54,298 nucleotides of DNA from Oscillospiraceae bacterium (GTDB lineage Bacteria; Bacillota; Clostridia; Oscillospirales; Acutalibacteraceae): contig SVPL01000011.1 of NCBI GenBank assembly GCA_015065925.1, positions 1-54,298 of the forward strand. The letters are read 5' to 3'. A program made the translations under genes and the position numbers. Positions 25,150 through 34,532 of this stretch are shown piece after piece (position 1 is the first letter of the stretch; each line of letters starts with the position of its first letter). The notes beneath the pieces were generated by a model. That model had not been told where the DNA came from, did not search any database, and was given only the letters and a program-made list of their open reading frames with translations.

Positions 25150-25848
25150 TCAAATAAAAAATTTCTTTTGAACACGGCGACGAAGTGGTTTACTAATAGC
25201 AATTACAAGCAAGGTGCCACCTATAATAACGCATCCCACCAAGGGATAAAAAGACCAAGGGAAGTGTGTTTTAAAGCCAAATGTGATATAAAGCAAAAAT
25301 TCAATCAAACATATATAACCGCCCAAAGCTAAAAAACTTGCGCCTGCAATATACCAATATCCCTTTTTTACATATCTTACCACCGCGGTTATGGCAGTAA
25401 TAATTAATCCCAAAGTGCCTACAACAGGAAAAGCAAAAGACAAGAACCACGTATCCCCTGTTGCGATATCTATATAAAGCAAAAACACAATTACCGCAGC
25501 AAAAAATATAGGAATAAATATTACGGGATTAGGCTTTTTAAACCAGGAAGGTAACACAAGTGAAATATAGCCAAGCATAAGTCCCCCAACAACATAACCC
25601 GACCAAGAAAAGCTGCCCGTAATTGTGGTATCACAAAGAATTGTTATTGCCATTGGCACCAAAAATGCCATAGTAATTAAAAACAGTATTCCCTGTTTAT
25701 TTACTGTTTCATAAGATGGAATTTTAGAAATTGGATAAGGTTTTTCACCATTATTTTGAGGGATTTCAGGATGATAAGGCTTTAAACCGCAAAGAGGGCA
25801 CACTCCTTCGCTTTCGGCAAGCTCAACACCACATTTTATACAATACAT
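25150..25848 (-). CDS. Zinc-ribbon multipass membrane protein (DUF6320-like)
   Basis: The 232-residue protein starts with a short zinc ribbon (CIKCGVEL...CPLCG, residues 3-21). A proline-rich linker and about six or seven hydrophobic helices follow from residue 52 to the end. I recognise this as the DUF6320 type, which is often found beside a condensation-type acyltransferase. That is precisely the next gene upstream (4-bp gap), so the pair probably works together at the membrane. Biochemical function is unknown. AGAGGTGATAG precedes the ATG. Confidence 0.8.
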   Translation of the reverse strand: MYCIKCGVELAESEGVCPLCGLKPYHPEIPQNNGEKPYPISKIPSYETVNKQGILFLITMAFLVPMAITILCDTTITGSFSWSGYVVGGLMLGYISLVLPSWFKKPNPVIFIPIFFAAVIVFLLYIDIATGDTWFLSFAFPVVGTLGLIITAITAVVRYVKKGYWYIAGASFLALGGYICLIEFLLYITFGFKTHFPWSFYPLVGCVIIGGTLLVIAISKPLRRRVQKKFFI

Positions 25849-25852
25849 TCTA

Positions 25853-27136
25853 TCACCTCTTGTTGCTTTCTATCTTAATGTTAAGACCTAATTTGCGCAA
25901 AAATGAGAAAAATTCCTTTTCTACTTCACTTTCCCTGATAATGCGCAAAAAACTGATATTTAATTTACCGTTATACGACACAACACTGCAAGCATTTGTA
26001 CAAAGAGCCTGCTCACCCAAAATAAAATCAAAGCGTGTTACAAATAGCTTCATTTCATCAGGTATTTCAACAGCCCCAAGGTTTGAAATGGTAATACTTG
26101 ATTTTCGTTCACCAAAAAGATTAAAAACCGTTTTCATAGCAATATTTTTTATAAAAAGCGGCATAATTTTCAAAATAAATGAGCGCTCTGCACCAACATT
26201 AGCGGCTATTTTAGCTGCTAGATTTTTTGCATTTATTTCATACCCCATTTGATGATGAACAGATTTCACGATTTCTTCAAAGGTGTATTCGCCTAGTCTT
26301 GGGTCAATTCCCGGTGTAACATATAAAGCAAAATTTCTAAGAGTCTCACTACCAAAAATTTTTCTTAAATTAACAGGCACCAATATTTTAACGGGCTTTT
26401 GACGCTTTTTATTGGGAGTAGTGCGATTTTGAATATTAATTATGGAATAAATCATAGCCGCCGTTAAAAACTCTGTTAGGGTGGCGTTATACTGCTTTGC
26501 AACAGAAAGCACAGCTTTAACATCTAAAATACCTGTTACAAGATTTAAGTATCCGTCGTTTTCAAGGGTACCGCGAAGTCTGTAAGCGGTTGCCTCACTG
26601 CGACTGCTGCTTACGGGGCCATCATTTTTTAAAAAGCTATCTTCAATCTCACACTTTTTAGGCTTTTCCTTTACATCTAAAACACCCTTTTCAGGTGGGA
26701 TATTAACACCGTATTTTTGTGTTAAATATTCAGCCAAAAGGGTTTTTAAAAAGGCAAGTCCCCCGCTTCCGTCGGTTAAGGCGTGATAAAACTCAACCGC
26801 AAGTCGATTTTTGTGACAAACCACCCTGAAGGCACATTTTCTAATATCCTTAAATGACATTCTAGCCATTGGATATGCAGCTTCACTTTTAATGGAGGGC
26901 GGATTTGCAATTTCCTCCAAATAATACCAAAATGCGCCCCTGCGAATTCTAACGGCGATAGATGGGAAGCGTTTTACGGTAACCTCCAATGCCTTTTGCA
27001 TAACTACAGAGTCAATGGACTCATTAAGACTTGCCGAAAGCCTGAAAAGGCAGTTCCATGACCTTTTTCGGGCGGCGGGATAAATTTTCGCCGCATTATC
27101 AAGACGCATCCAGGTAAGTTGCCTTTCCTTTTCCAC
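25853..27136 (-). CDS. Condensation-domain-like acyltransferase
   Basis: This 427-residue protein belongs to the CoA-dependent acyltransferase superfamily, as in NRPS condensation domains and alcohol acetyltransferases. The catalytic motif is FYHALTDGSGG at about residue 116 (HxxxDG with one histidine). The later VPVNLRKIFGSETLRNF and GERKSSITISNLG segments match the second half-domain. No carrier-protein or adenylation domain is nearby, so it is probably a free-standing transferase. Translation starts at GTG 27136 after GGGGGGAG. It is followed by the zinc-ribbon membrane protein and preceded by a glycosidase. Donor and acceptor are unknown. Confidence 0.82.
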   Translation of the reverse strand: MEKERQLTWMRLDNAAKIYPAARKRSWNCLFRLSASLNESIDSVVMQKALEVTVKRFPSIAVRIRRGAFWYYLEEIANPPSIKSEAAYPMARMSFKDIRKCAFRVVCHKNRLAVEFYHALTDGSGGLAFLKTLLAEYLTQKYGVNIPPEKGVLDVKEKPKKCEIEDSFLKNDGPVSSSRSEATAYRLRGTLENDGYLNLVTGILDVKAVLSVAKQYNATLTEFLTAAMIYSIINIQNRTTPNKKRQKPVKILVPVNLRKIFGSETLRNFALYVTPGIDPRLGEYTFEEIVKSVHHQMGYEINAKNLAAKIAANVGAERSFILKIMPLFIKNIAMKTVFNLFGERKSSITISNLGAVEIPDEMKLFVTRFDFILGEQALCTNACSVVSYNGKLNISFLRIIRESEVEKEFFSFLRKLGLNIKIESNKR

Positions 27137-27169
27137 AAACGCTCCCCCCTTTCATTTGAATATTATTAA

Positions 27170-29014
27170 TTAAATCTCAAAAATTGTTGCGCTATATGGC
27201 TCAACGATTATTTCATTACCGTTAACTAAGCCAAGGTACGCCCCACCAACCTTACCGTTTTTAACGGTAACTGTATCGGTAATTTTTTCACCCGAATAGT
27301 TAACTGCAACGGCGATTTTTTGACCGTTTTCTAAAGTATGAACGGTTATACCTAAATGCTTATCGTTACGGGTAACCTCTAAATCAAGCTGACCTGCAAA
27401 TACCTTATAAACATCATAAAGACCGCTATCGGGCTCACCAACAGTTTCACTAAACTGCTTTTCAATAGGTGCGGCGCAGAAAATAATCTTGCCCTTGCCG
27501 TAATTATGAATTGTAAGGAAGGGATTGCCGTCTGCCTCGCTCATAAGAACCGTTGATGAAATTGACTCCATAGTGAGTTTTTCAACACGGCTAAAGGTGT
27601 GTCCGTCAACTACTGCGGGACCGTTTGCGGGGGTATGATGAATTAATTTATTACCCGTTAATTTTTTAAAACGGCTGAAAAGAAGTCCTGTTTCAAAGGT
27701 GATTGCAAGGGTTGCGCCCTTTTCTACTCTGGTTAATAATTCTCCAAATATATTGCCTTCAGGCATTGAATTAACAGAAGGTAATATATACAAATCACTC
27801 TCAGGAATTGAGCGCTGATGTGCATAAGAAAGGTTAAAGCCTGCTTGTTTAGATAAAACATAAGAGCCTATAATTCTTGCCCAGTCATTAGCGTCACCAC
27901 CCAAAACACAAACGGCATCATTCTTAGGTCTTGTGATTTCAAAGGGAAGGGACAAAATGGTTTCTTTAAAGCTTCTGAACTCCTCAGCCACAAGCTTATC
28001 CTTACCATTAGCATCAAAAATACCAAGCTCGCGCTCTAATGGGCACCAAGTATAAGGGGGATATTTAAGCTCCACCTGCTCATTAGCGCACCACCAAATC
28101 ATACCCGTCATACCGTTTGCCCAAGAGGAATAAAGATTTGTTCGGGTATAGGCGGCAGAAACCTCGGGAGCGCAACAAAAATCACCAAGAGTATTGATTT
28201 CTTCAATAAGACAGGGTAATTTTTCAACACTCTCATAAACCTTTGCCTCGGCAACTGCGTGTAAAAGTCCGCGCATACTGGTTAAAGGCTCATTTTTACA
28301 GTATTTACCAAAATATGCATAAGGATGAACAGTAGTAACATCAAAAATATCTCTGCGGTCATTTAAAATGCTAGTTCCAAACTGACGAACAGGGTGCATA
28401 TCCTCCATTATTGGACGATTATGAGGATCGTATGCACGGATAGTGTTGCGCATAGTTTTTGCCCAAACTGCATGCTGAGGCCAGCTTGCGGGGTGAATAC
28501 AATCGGTTTCGTTACCCGAAGTCCAACCTACAATTACGGGGTCATCCTTAAAGCGGGTAACAATTATTCTTATAAAATCCATAGCCATACGAACAGCGGT
28601 TGTATCGGTTGTAAGGGGTTTACCCTCTAAAATTGGGGGCACAAAAAGTCTGCCGCTCATCCAACCCGTAACAATACCAACTGCAACCTTAAGACCGTGT
28701 TTTTCGGCAAGACGAAGCACCTTTTCGAAGCGTTCGAGCATTTCTTCGCTGACTCCTGCTCTGCCCGCCTCGGTATCGGGGGGAAGAACATCATCTTTAA
28801 AGCGAACCTCAACTAAGCTACCGCATCCGCCATAAAGCTGATGAACAGGCTGAAACTCGCTCCAAAGGGGGAAAAGACGAACAATATCCATTTTAAGGGA
28901 TGCAATTTTTTCAAAATCGCTATCAATAGCCTTTTCGTCAAAGTCGCTCCACATTTTTATACCTGCATTGGATGCCCAATAATTTACTCCCGTAACAAAT
29001 CCGTTTGTTAACAT
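27170..29014 (-). CDS. GH-A clan glycoside hydrolase (GH5/GH42-like layout)
   Basis: This 614-residue cytosolic glycosidase has an N-terminal TIM barrel with acid/base E169 in GWTSGNE and the nucleophile in PCLIEEIN (E271 or E272). A domain resembling the glutamine-amidotransferase-like domain of GH42 (about 355-510, ending in GKGKIIFCAAP) and a C-terminal beta domain follow. Beta-mannosidase-, mannanase- or galactosidase-like activities are possible; the sequence does not decide. I chose ATG 29014 because GGTGGAGGT precedes it. It has its own promoter, and the acyltransferase gene begins 33 bp downstream, possibly in the same transcript. Confidence 0.83.
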   Translation of the reverse strand: MLTNGFVTGVNYWASNAGIKMWSDFDEKAIDSDFEKIASLKMDIVRLFPLWSEFQPVHQLYGGCGSLVEVRFKDDVLPPDTEAGRAGVSEEMLERFEKVLRLAEKHGLKVAVGIVTGWMSGRLFVPPILEGKPLTTDTTAVRMAMDFIRIIVTRFKDDPVIVGWTSGNETDCIHPASWPQHAVWAKTMRNTIRAYDPHNRPIMEDMHPVRQFGTSILNDRRDIFDVTTVHPYAYFGKYCKNEPLTSMRGLLHAVAEAKVYESVEKLPCLIEEINTLGDFCCAPEVSAAYTRTNLYSSWANGMTGMIWWCANEQVELKYPPYTWCPLERELGIFDANGKDKLVAEEFRSFKETILSLPFEITRPKNDAVCVLGGDANDWARIIGSYVLSKQAGFNLSYAHQRSIPESDLYILPSVNSMPEGNIFGELLTRVEKGATLAITFETGLLFSRFKKLTGNKLIHHTPANGPAVVDGHTFSRVEKLTMESISSTVLMSEADGNPFLTIHNYGKGKIIFCAAPIEKQFSETVGEPDSGLYDVYKVFAGQLDLEVTRNDKHLGITVHTLENGQKIAVAVNYSGEKITDTVTVKNGKVGGAYLGLVNGNEIIVEPYSATIFEI

Positions 29015-29055
29015 AATTTTTACCTCCACCCTTAAAAAGGATTTATTTTGCGTTT

Positions 29056-29084
29056 ATTATATCAAATACCGCTTAAAAAGTAAA
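29056..29084 (-). promoter_or_regulatory. Sigma-A promoter of the GH-A glycosidase
   Basis: On the minus strand: TTTACT (29084-29079), 17-bp spacer, TATAAT (29061-29056). Confidence 0.7.
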
Positions 29085-29102
29085 GTGATTTTTCTATTTA
29101 GT

Positions 29103-29690
29103 TTATACCTTCAAATTCAGTCCATATCCTACTGCGATGCCGATTACGGCTGACAAAACAATTATGAGTATTGGATGCACCTTTTTAAAAGCGAGGACTG
29201 CCATTACGGCAAAAATAGCAAGAGAAATATAGAGATTTACACCCGAAAAGGCATAAAGAGTAATTCCTGCGGGGAAAAGGACAGAAGCTGCAATATTAAT
29301 AACCGCTGCGCCGATAAGCCCTACAACGCAGGGCTTAAGGCCTGACATACATCCCATAACAATTTTACTGCTTTGGAATTTTTCATAGCATTTTGCAACA
29401 ATTAAAATGATAATAAAGGAAGGTAACACCACACCAAGGGTTGCAAAAAATGCGCCAAAAAATCCTACCTGCTCGGTACCTACATAGGTAGCCATATTAA
29501 TTGCAAAGGGGCCCGGGGTGGATTCGCTTACCGCAATAAAATTAACAAGCTCGGCTTCTGTAGCCCAATTGTTTGCTAAAACCTCCTCACGCATCATAGG
29601 GAGCATTGCGTAGCCTCCGCCAAAGGTAAAAAGACCGATTTTAAAGAAGGTTGCAAAAAGCTCTAAGCATTTTAAAATAAGCTCTGTCAT
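29103..29690 (-). CDS. Chromate transporter family protein, half-size (second subunit)
   Basis: This 195-residue membrane protein is one half of a CHR-type transporter. It has the family signature FTFGGGYAMLPMM near residue 22 and SESTPGPFAIN, then about five helices. Two half-size proteins encoded in tandem usually form one antiparallel transporter; the partner lies immediately upstream. The start at 29690 overlaps the partner's stop as ATGA, indicating translational coupling. Family members export chromate, but in anaerobes the true substrate (perhaps sulfate or another anion) is uncertain. Confidence 0.9.
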   Translation of the reverse strand: MTELILKCLELFATFFKIGLFTFGGGYAMLPMMREEVLANNWATEAELVNFIAVSESTPGPFAINMATYVGTEQVGFFGAFFATLGVVLPSFIIILIVAKCYEKFQSSKIVMGCMSGLKPCVVGLIGAAVINIAASVLFPAGITLYAFSGVNLYISLAIFAVMAVLAFKKVHPILIIVLSAVIGIAVGYGLNLKV

Positions 29691-30256
29691 TTGCTTTTTA
29701 CCTCCCTTTTTGATGCAATAAAGGAATAGCAAAGCCCTATAATTGCCGACGAAATTATTATAATAAGGGTATTAAGGCTAAGAACCGAAGCCACAAATGC
29801 TGCTGCCGCAATAGAATAGGCAACCACATTTTTAGGGCATTTTTTAAACATACCCCAAAAGGATTTTAAAAGCAGAGCCAAAACGCCCGCGCGAATACCA
29901 AAAAAGGCATATTTAACAGCGGTAAATTCCGCAAATCCGCTAAGCAAAAAAGCAATTACCATTATGATTACAAAGGAGGGCAAAACTACCCCCAAGGTAG
30001 CAAAGAAGGAGCCAAAAAATCCACAGGTTTTATAGCCTATAAAGGTTGCGGAATTTATTGCGATTGGGCCCGGTGTTGATTCTGCAATAGCAATAATTTC
30101 CAATATATCATCATCCGTAACCCATTTTTTATTGTCTACAACCTCTTTTTGAATTAGGGGTATCATTGCATAGCCACCACCAAAGGTAAAACCGCCTATT
30201 TTCAAAAAGGTTAAAAATAACGATAACATTCTTTTTAATTTTTCTTTTTTGGTCAT
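29687..30256 (-). CDS. Chromate transporter family protein, half-size (first subunit)
   Basis: This 189-residue partner of the gene at 29103 shows the same half-repeat: FTFGGGYAMIPLI and AESTPGPIAINSATF, then helices. It is 11 bp downstream of mutS2 and so probably belongs to the end of the housekeeping operon. The two halves are clearly paralogous, matching the inverted-repeat architecture of CHR transporters. TAGGAG precedes the ATG. Confidence 0.9.
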   Translation of the reverse strand: MTKKEKLKRMLSLFLTFLKIGGFTFGGGYAMIPLIQKEVVDNKKWVTDDDILEIIAIAESTPGPIAINSATFIGYKTCGFFGSFFATLGVVLPSFVIIMVIAFLLSGFAEFTAVKYAFFGIRAGVLALLLKSFWGMFKKCPKNVVAYSIAAAAFVASVLSLNTLIIIISSAIIGLCYSFIASKREVKSK

Positions 30257-30267
30257 ACAAAAAACTC

Positions 30268-32649
30268 CTACTTAATTTCAACAATGGTAACGCCGTCTTC
30301 GCCCTCGCCGTAAAGACCGGGACGGCTGGCAGCGACAGACGGATGATTTTTAAGGTGAGCGCGCACCGCTTTTTTAAGCACTCCCGTACCCTTGCCGTGA
30401 ATAATGGTTACGGTTTCCACACCTGCCAAAACAGCCTCGTCTAAAAATTTATCAAGCTCTAAAACGCCTTCGTCAGATGCAAAGCCTCTGATATCCAGCT
30501 CTCTACTTGCACTGCGCTGACTTTTGGGAGTTATACCCTTAACATTACGGGTTTTGGGCTTGTTGTCACCACCCTTAATTAGCTTTACATCATTTATGCT
30601 AACCTTGGTTTTAAGACTTCCGATAACCACAAAAATAGTTTTTCCGTTATCACTTACGGAGTCTACCAAAGCCTCCTTTGAAAATCCGCGAACCTGAACT
30701 CTATCCCCCGCAACCAAAGATCGGTTTGGTGTTTCGGCTACAAAATCATCTTTTTTATCGTTGGCATCTACATTCTTTTCCATACCCCGTATGGTCTGCT
30801 TAGCAAGGGCGCGAGCCTTTTGAGCCATATCGTTACTATTTTGTTTGTTGAGTTGCTTTTTTAAATCTTCAATTTCATTTAGCAGCCTATTGGATTGCTC
30901 TCTGGCGCTTTCAATAATCTCATTGGCTTTTTGACGCGCCTGTTCCATTAGCTTGTCCTTTTGAACCTGAATTTCGTGGAGTCTATCCCCCGCCGCCTTT
31001 CGCGACTGTTCAAGCTCACTTTTAATACGATTGATTTCAGCTTTATCCTTTTCGGCGGCAATATGAGCCTGTTCTAACTGACCTACTATCGTTTCAAAAC
31101 GACGGTTATCCTCCGAAACAAACTTTTCCGCAAGCTCTACAAGTCTATTCTCAAGACCTAGTCTTTTAGAAATTGCAAAGGCATTTGAACGGCCGGGAAT
31201 ACCCAAAAGCAACCTGTAGGTTGGTTTTAGGGTTTCTACATCAAACTCGCAACAAGCGTTTTGCACCCCTGCAGTATCAAGGGCAAAAGCCTTAAGCTCG
31301 GCGTAGTGGGTTGTTGCAACTACCGTTGTTTTTCTTGTCATAAGCTCGGTTAAAATGGCTGTGCTAAGCGCCGCGCCCTCAACGGGGTCGGTACCCGAAC
31401 AAAGCTCATCAAAAAGCACAAGACTATTTTGGTCTGCCTTTTGTAAAATGCTTATAATATGGTTCATATGCGACGAAAAGGTAGAAAGGGATTGCTCTAT
31501 GCTCTGTTCATCACCAATATCGGCATAAACACCGTCAAAAACGGCAATTTCGCTATTATCGTCTACGGGAAGCATTAATCCGCAACACGCCATTAAGCTA
31601 AAAAGTCCGATTGTTTTAAGAGAAACGGTTTTACCGCCCGTGTTAGGTCCCGTTATAACCAAAACCCTATAATCCTCCCCCAAGGTTACGGTTATGGGAA
31701 CAACATCCTTTTTAGGAATAAGGGGATGCCTTGCATTTTTTAAATAAATTTTTCCATTATCATTGATTTTAGGCATTGAAGCCTTCATTGAATATGCTAA
31801 ATTAGCCTTAGCAAAACACATATCAAGCTCAACAAGGGCGTTATAGGAAGTTATGATGCTATCTGCAAACTGCGCGGCTTCTGCCGAAAGCTCCGCTAAA
31901 ATGCGCTCAATTTCTTCCTTTTCTTTAGAATTTAAAACCTTTATTTCGTTGTTGATTTCCACAACCGACATAGGCTCAATAAAAAGGGTTGCACCTGATG
32001 AGGATGTATCGTGAACGAGTCCCGGAATTTGAGAACGGTGCTCCGCCTTTACGGGCACAACATATCTGCCCTGACGCTGTGTTATAAGGGCATCCTGCAA
32101 ATGAGCCGCGTGGCTTGGGCTTCTTATAATCTGCTCTAGTCTGCTTTTGATATTTGCGGCAGAATTTTTTAATTTACGACGAATATCCGAAAGGGTAGTT
32201 GATGCATTATCGTTTATTTCGTCCTCATTTTTTATGCAAAAGAAAATTCGCTCCTCAAAATATTTATTGGGAGCAAGTACACTAAAATATCCATCCAAGG
32301 TGGTGGAAATTCCCGCGTTAGATTCCTTCCACTCCCTGACCGAGCGAATAACGCGCAAAACCTCACCAATTTGCAAAAGGGCGGCAGGAGAAAGTCCCGC
32401 GCCCGCCTTGGCATTACTTAAATATGAATTAACATTTTTTGCAGAGCCAAAGGAAGGTGCGCCAAATCTTGCAATAAGATTATAAGCGTCCCCTGTTTTG
32501 GCAAGAGAATTTTTAACCTGCGACAATGAAAATTCAGGTAAAATTTCACCGCAAAGCTCTACGGTATCGTCCAGCGATGCCTGTTTAGAAAGCAATGCTA
32601 AAACCTTATCCAATTCCAAAGCTCTTATGCTTCTTTTTATTTCTTTCAT
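30268..32649 (-). CDS. mutS2: Endonuclease MutS2 (recombination/ribosome-rescue ATPase)
   Basis: The 793-residue protein has the MutS2 layout. Lever/clamp regions (about 1-300) come first, then an ABC-type ATPase with Walker A GPNTGGKT near 335 and Walker B LVLFDELCSGTDP. A long charged coiled coil follows (about 510-620). The C-terminal Smr nuclease domain has LDIRG and IHGKGTGVLK (last 80 residues). Known roles are limiting recombination and splitting collided ribosomes. The start follows AAGGAACC. It is 20 bp downstream of recO. Confidence 0.97.
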   Translation of the reverse strand: MKEIKRSIRALELDKVLALLSKQASLDDTVELCGEILPEFSLSQVKNSLAKTGDAYNLIARFGAPSFGSAKNVNSYLSNAKAGAGLSPAALLQIGEVLRVIRSVREWKESNAGISTTLDGYFSVLAPNKYFEERIFFCIKNEDEINDNASTTLSDIRRKLKNSAANIKSRLEQIIRSPSHAAHLQDALITQRQGRYVVPVKAEHRSQIPGLVHDTSSSGATLFIEPMSVVEINNEIKVLNSKEKEEIERILAELSAEAAQFADSIITSYNALVELDMCFAKANLAYSMKASMPKINDNGKIYLKNARHPLIPKKDVVPITVTLGEDYRVLVITGPNTGGKTVSLKTIGLFSLMACCGLMLPVDDNSEIAVFDGVYADIGDEQSIEQSLSTFSSHMNHIISILQKADQNSLVLFDELCSGTDPVEGAALSTAILTELMTRKTTVVATTHYAELKAFALDTAGVQNACCEFDVETLKPTYRLLLGIPGRSNAFAISKRLGLENRLVELAEKFVSEDNRRFETIVGQLEQAHIAAEKDKAEINRIKSELEQSRKAAGDRLHEIQVQKDKLMEQARQKANEIIESAREQSNRLLNEIEDLKKQLNKQNSNDMAQKARALAKQTIRGMEKNVDANDKKDDFVAETPNRSLVAGDRVQVRGFSKEALVDSVSDNGKTIFVVIGSLKTKVSINDVKLIKGGDNKPKTRNVKGITPKSQRSASRELDIRGFASDEGVLELDKFLDEAVLAGVETVTIIHGKGTGVLKKAVRAHLKNHPSVAASRPGLYGEGEDGVTIVEIK

Positions 32650-32669
32650 ATATTTGGTTCCTTTATAAC

Positions 32670-33407
32670 TTATAGCTTTATGGATTTATAAAAATCAAGA
32701 GTTTTAAACTTATATTCACTCTGCACCGATACATATTTTTCGGTTATTAGTGATAAAAGCTCGGCATCCTTTTCGGGAATTTCAAAGCTATATATTTTAG
32801 AAAAATCTGAATATATTATATGCCGCATAGCCGCTAAAACGGTAGGACTTAAAACGGTGGAGTCTTTAACCTCGGCGCCGCACCGAAGACAAAAAAGGCA
32901 GCCTTCGGAATAAGAAAATCTGAAGGCGCTATCTTCACCGCACGCAGCACACCCCGTAAGATTAGGCATAAACCCCGCCAAAGAAATAAGCTTTAGTTCG
33001 GTTACGGCTTTTACAATATTAATAGGTTTAGTTTTATTCGTTAAAAAATAGAGTGAATTTAAAAGAAGTCTTAAAATTTCGGTGGGCTCAAATTCCTCGG
33101 GAGTAAGTTTCATAGCCATTTCACAAAAATATTGCGCCAAGGAAAGCTCCTCCAAATTATATCTTAAATCAAAAAACATCTCAATGGGAGCGCTATGCCC
33201 TACCTTGTATGTATCACCGTTTTGGTAAAGAGTAAAATCGGAATAGCAAAGCAACGATGTTGCGGCAGAATTTTTGCTTTTCATTCTCCGCACACCGTCT
33301 GCAAAAGCGCGTATTATTCCGTGGTCTTTTGTGATGATAACAAGAAGCTTATCATTCTCACCTATATTGGTTTCCTTGATTATTAGTCCCGGAGTTTGAA
33401 TTTTCAA
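32670..33407 (-). CDS. recO: DNA repair protein RecO
   Basis: RecO loads RecA onto single-stranded DNA with RecR/RecF. Features are the N-terminal OB fold (KIQTPGLIIKETNIGENDKLL, listed in part) and a C4 zinc finger (CAACG...CLFCLRC) at about residues 155-178. Starting at TTG 33407 gives 245 residues, the normal RecO length with the expected first residues. Starting further upstream would add about 19 unlike residues. The start lies inside the preceding small YqzL-like gene (50-bp overlap), so translation is probably coupled. Confidence 0.95.
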   Translation of the reverse strand: MKIQTPGLIIKETNIGENDKLLVIITKDHGIIRAFADGVRRMKSKNSAATSLLCYSDFTLYQNGDTYKVGHSAPIEMFFDLRYNLEELSLAQYFCEMAMKLTPEEFEPTEILRLLLNSLYFLTNKTKPINIVKAVTELKLISLAGFMPNLTGCAACGEDSAFRFSYSEGCLFCLRCGAEVKDSTVLSPTVLAAMRHIIYSDFSKIYSFEIPEKDAELLSLITEKYVSVQSEYKFKTLDFYKSIKL

Positions 33408-33510
33408 CCTTTTGTTCGTCCCTTGTTTTTTTATTTTGCTCTGCCACATAAGAAAGATATGCAAGCACCGAGCCGTTTTTTAAAAACTCATTCCATTTAT
33501 CGTCAACCAT
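33358..33510 (-). CDS. yqzL: YqzL-like small protein (50 aa)
   Basis: The ATG at 33510 is preceded by AAAGGGG at good spacing. The product begins MVDDKWNEFLKNGSVLAYLS and ends in an Asn/Gln-rich tail. The pattern W-x-x-F-x-x-x-G-S-V-x-A-Y-L and the position immediately before recO match the YqzL family of Firmicutes, whose function is unknown. Its 3' end overlaps the recO start in another frame. It is easily missed because of its size. Confidence 0.75.
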   Translation of the reverse strand: MVDDKWNEFLKNGSVLAYLSYVAEQNKKTRDEQKVENSNSGTNNQGNQYR

Positions 33511-33575
33511 AGCAATCCCCTTTCAAAACTACAATAAATATTGTTAGTTATTTTGGGGGTGCTATAAGTGGTAAG

Positions 33576-34532
33576 TTAATCCAAGCCTAATGAGTGGATA
33601 ATTCCACCGCGATTTCGCCAATCCTCTTTAACCTTTATCCAAAGCTTTAAATTGGCTTTAATTCCAAAAAATTCCTCAATATCCCTTCTGGCAGAGGAGC
33701 CTATTCTTTTAAGCATACTTCCGCCCTTGCCGATTAAAATACCTTTATGGCTATCCTTTTCGCAATAAATTGTGGCGCCAACCTCCAAAATAGGTTCGCC
33801 CATATTATTATCTCTCTCATAAAACTGCTCAATTTCAACGGCAGTACCGTGAGGAATTTCGTCATTTAAGGTGCGAAGAATTTTTTCCCTTATCATTTCG
33901 GCAACCATAACGCGGTCGGGTTGGTCGGTAACGGTTTCCTCATCAAAAAAGTGTGGCGCAGGATGACTGAATTTTAAAAGCTCATTTATAATAATCTCTA
34001 CACCGTCATTATTTTTTGCCGACATAGGAACAACAGCAGTAAAATCATAAGCCGACATATAAGCGGTTATCATTTCCAAAAGCTCTTCTTTTTTCTCTAA
34101 AAGGTCAATTTTATTAAGAGCAAGAACTGCGGGAAGCTTGCGCTTTTTAAACTGCTCAATAAGCTCAAGCTCGGCAGGAGGTAAATTTTCGGGGTTAAAT
34201 TTAAATTTTGGCATAGCCTCCACAACCAAAACTGCCGCCTCTACATCTGAAAGACCGTTTTGTGCCGCCTTGGTCATATACTTATCAAGCATATTTCTTG
34301 GTTTGTGAAATCCCGGAGTATCCACAAACACAAGCTGATGCTCTTCCTTATTGCAAACACCCATTATGCGGGTGCGAGTAGTCTGGGGTTTATCCGAAAC
34401 GATAGCCACCTTTTGACCGACTGCGGCATTAACAAAAGAAGATTTACCCACATTCGGGCGTCCTACGACTGCAATAAAAGCAGATTTTGTTTCTTTATTC
34501 AAAGTCAATTCCTCACTATTTTTATTCTTCAT
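33576..34532 (-). CDS. era: GTPase Era
   Basis: Era is an essential GTPase that binds the 3' end of 16S rRNA during small-subunit maturation. The 318-residue protein has G1 GRPNVGKSS, G3 DTPGFH, G4 NKID and G5 SAKN. A C-terminal KH domain (about 225-315) has ILIGKGGSMLKRIG. I chose ATG 34532, with AGGATACAT before it; the start overlaps the end of ybeY by 11 bp, so the two are translationally coupled. Order ybeY-era-recO is a classic Firmicute arrangement, here without the dgkA and cdd genes found in Bacilli. Confidence 0.97.
   Translation of the reverse strand: MKNKNSEELTLNKETKSAFIAVVGRPNVGKSSFVNAAVGQKVAIVSDKPQTTRTRIMGVCNKEEHQLVFVDTPGFHKPRNMLDKYMTKAAQNGLSDVEAAVLVVEAMPKFKFNPENLPPAELELIEQFKKRKLPAVLALNKIDLLEKKEELLEMITAYMSAYDFTAVVPMSAKNNDGVEIIINELLKFSHPAPHFFDEETVTDQPDRVMVAEMIREKILRTLNDEIPHGTAVEIEQFYERDNNMGEPILEVGATIYCEKDSHKGILIGKGGSMLKRIGSSARRDIEEFFGIKANLKLWIKVKEDWRNRGGIIHSLGLD

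Noticed and set aside
29103-30256. A frameshifted single chromate transporter gene
   Set aside because: Both halves carry complete, separate signatures and an ATGA junction, so they are normal tandem half-size genes.
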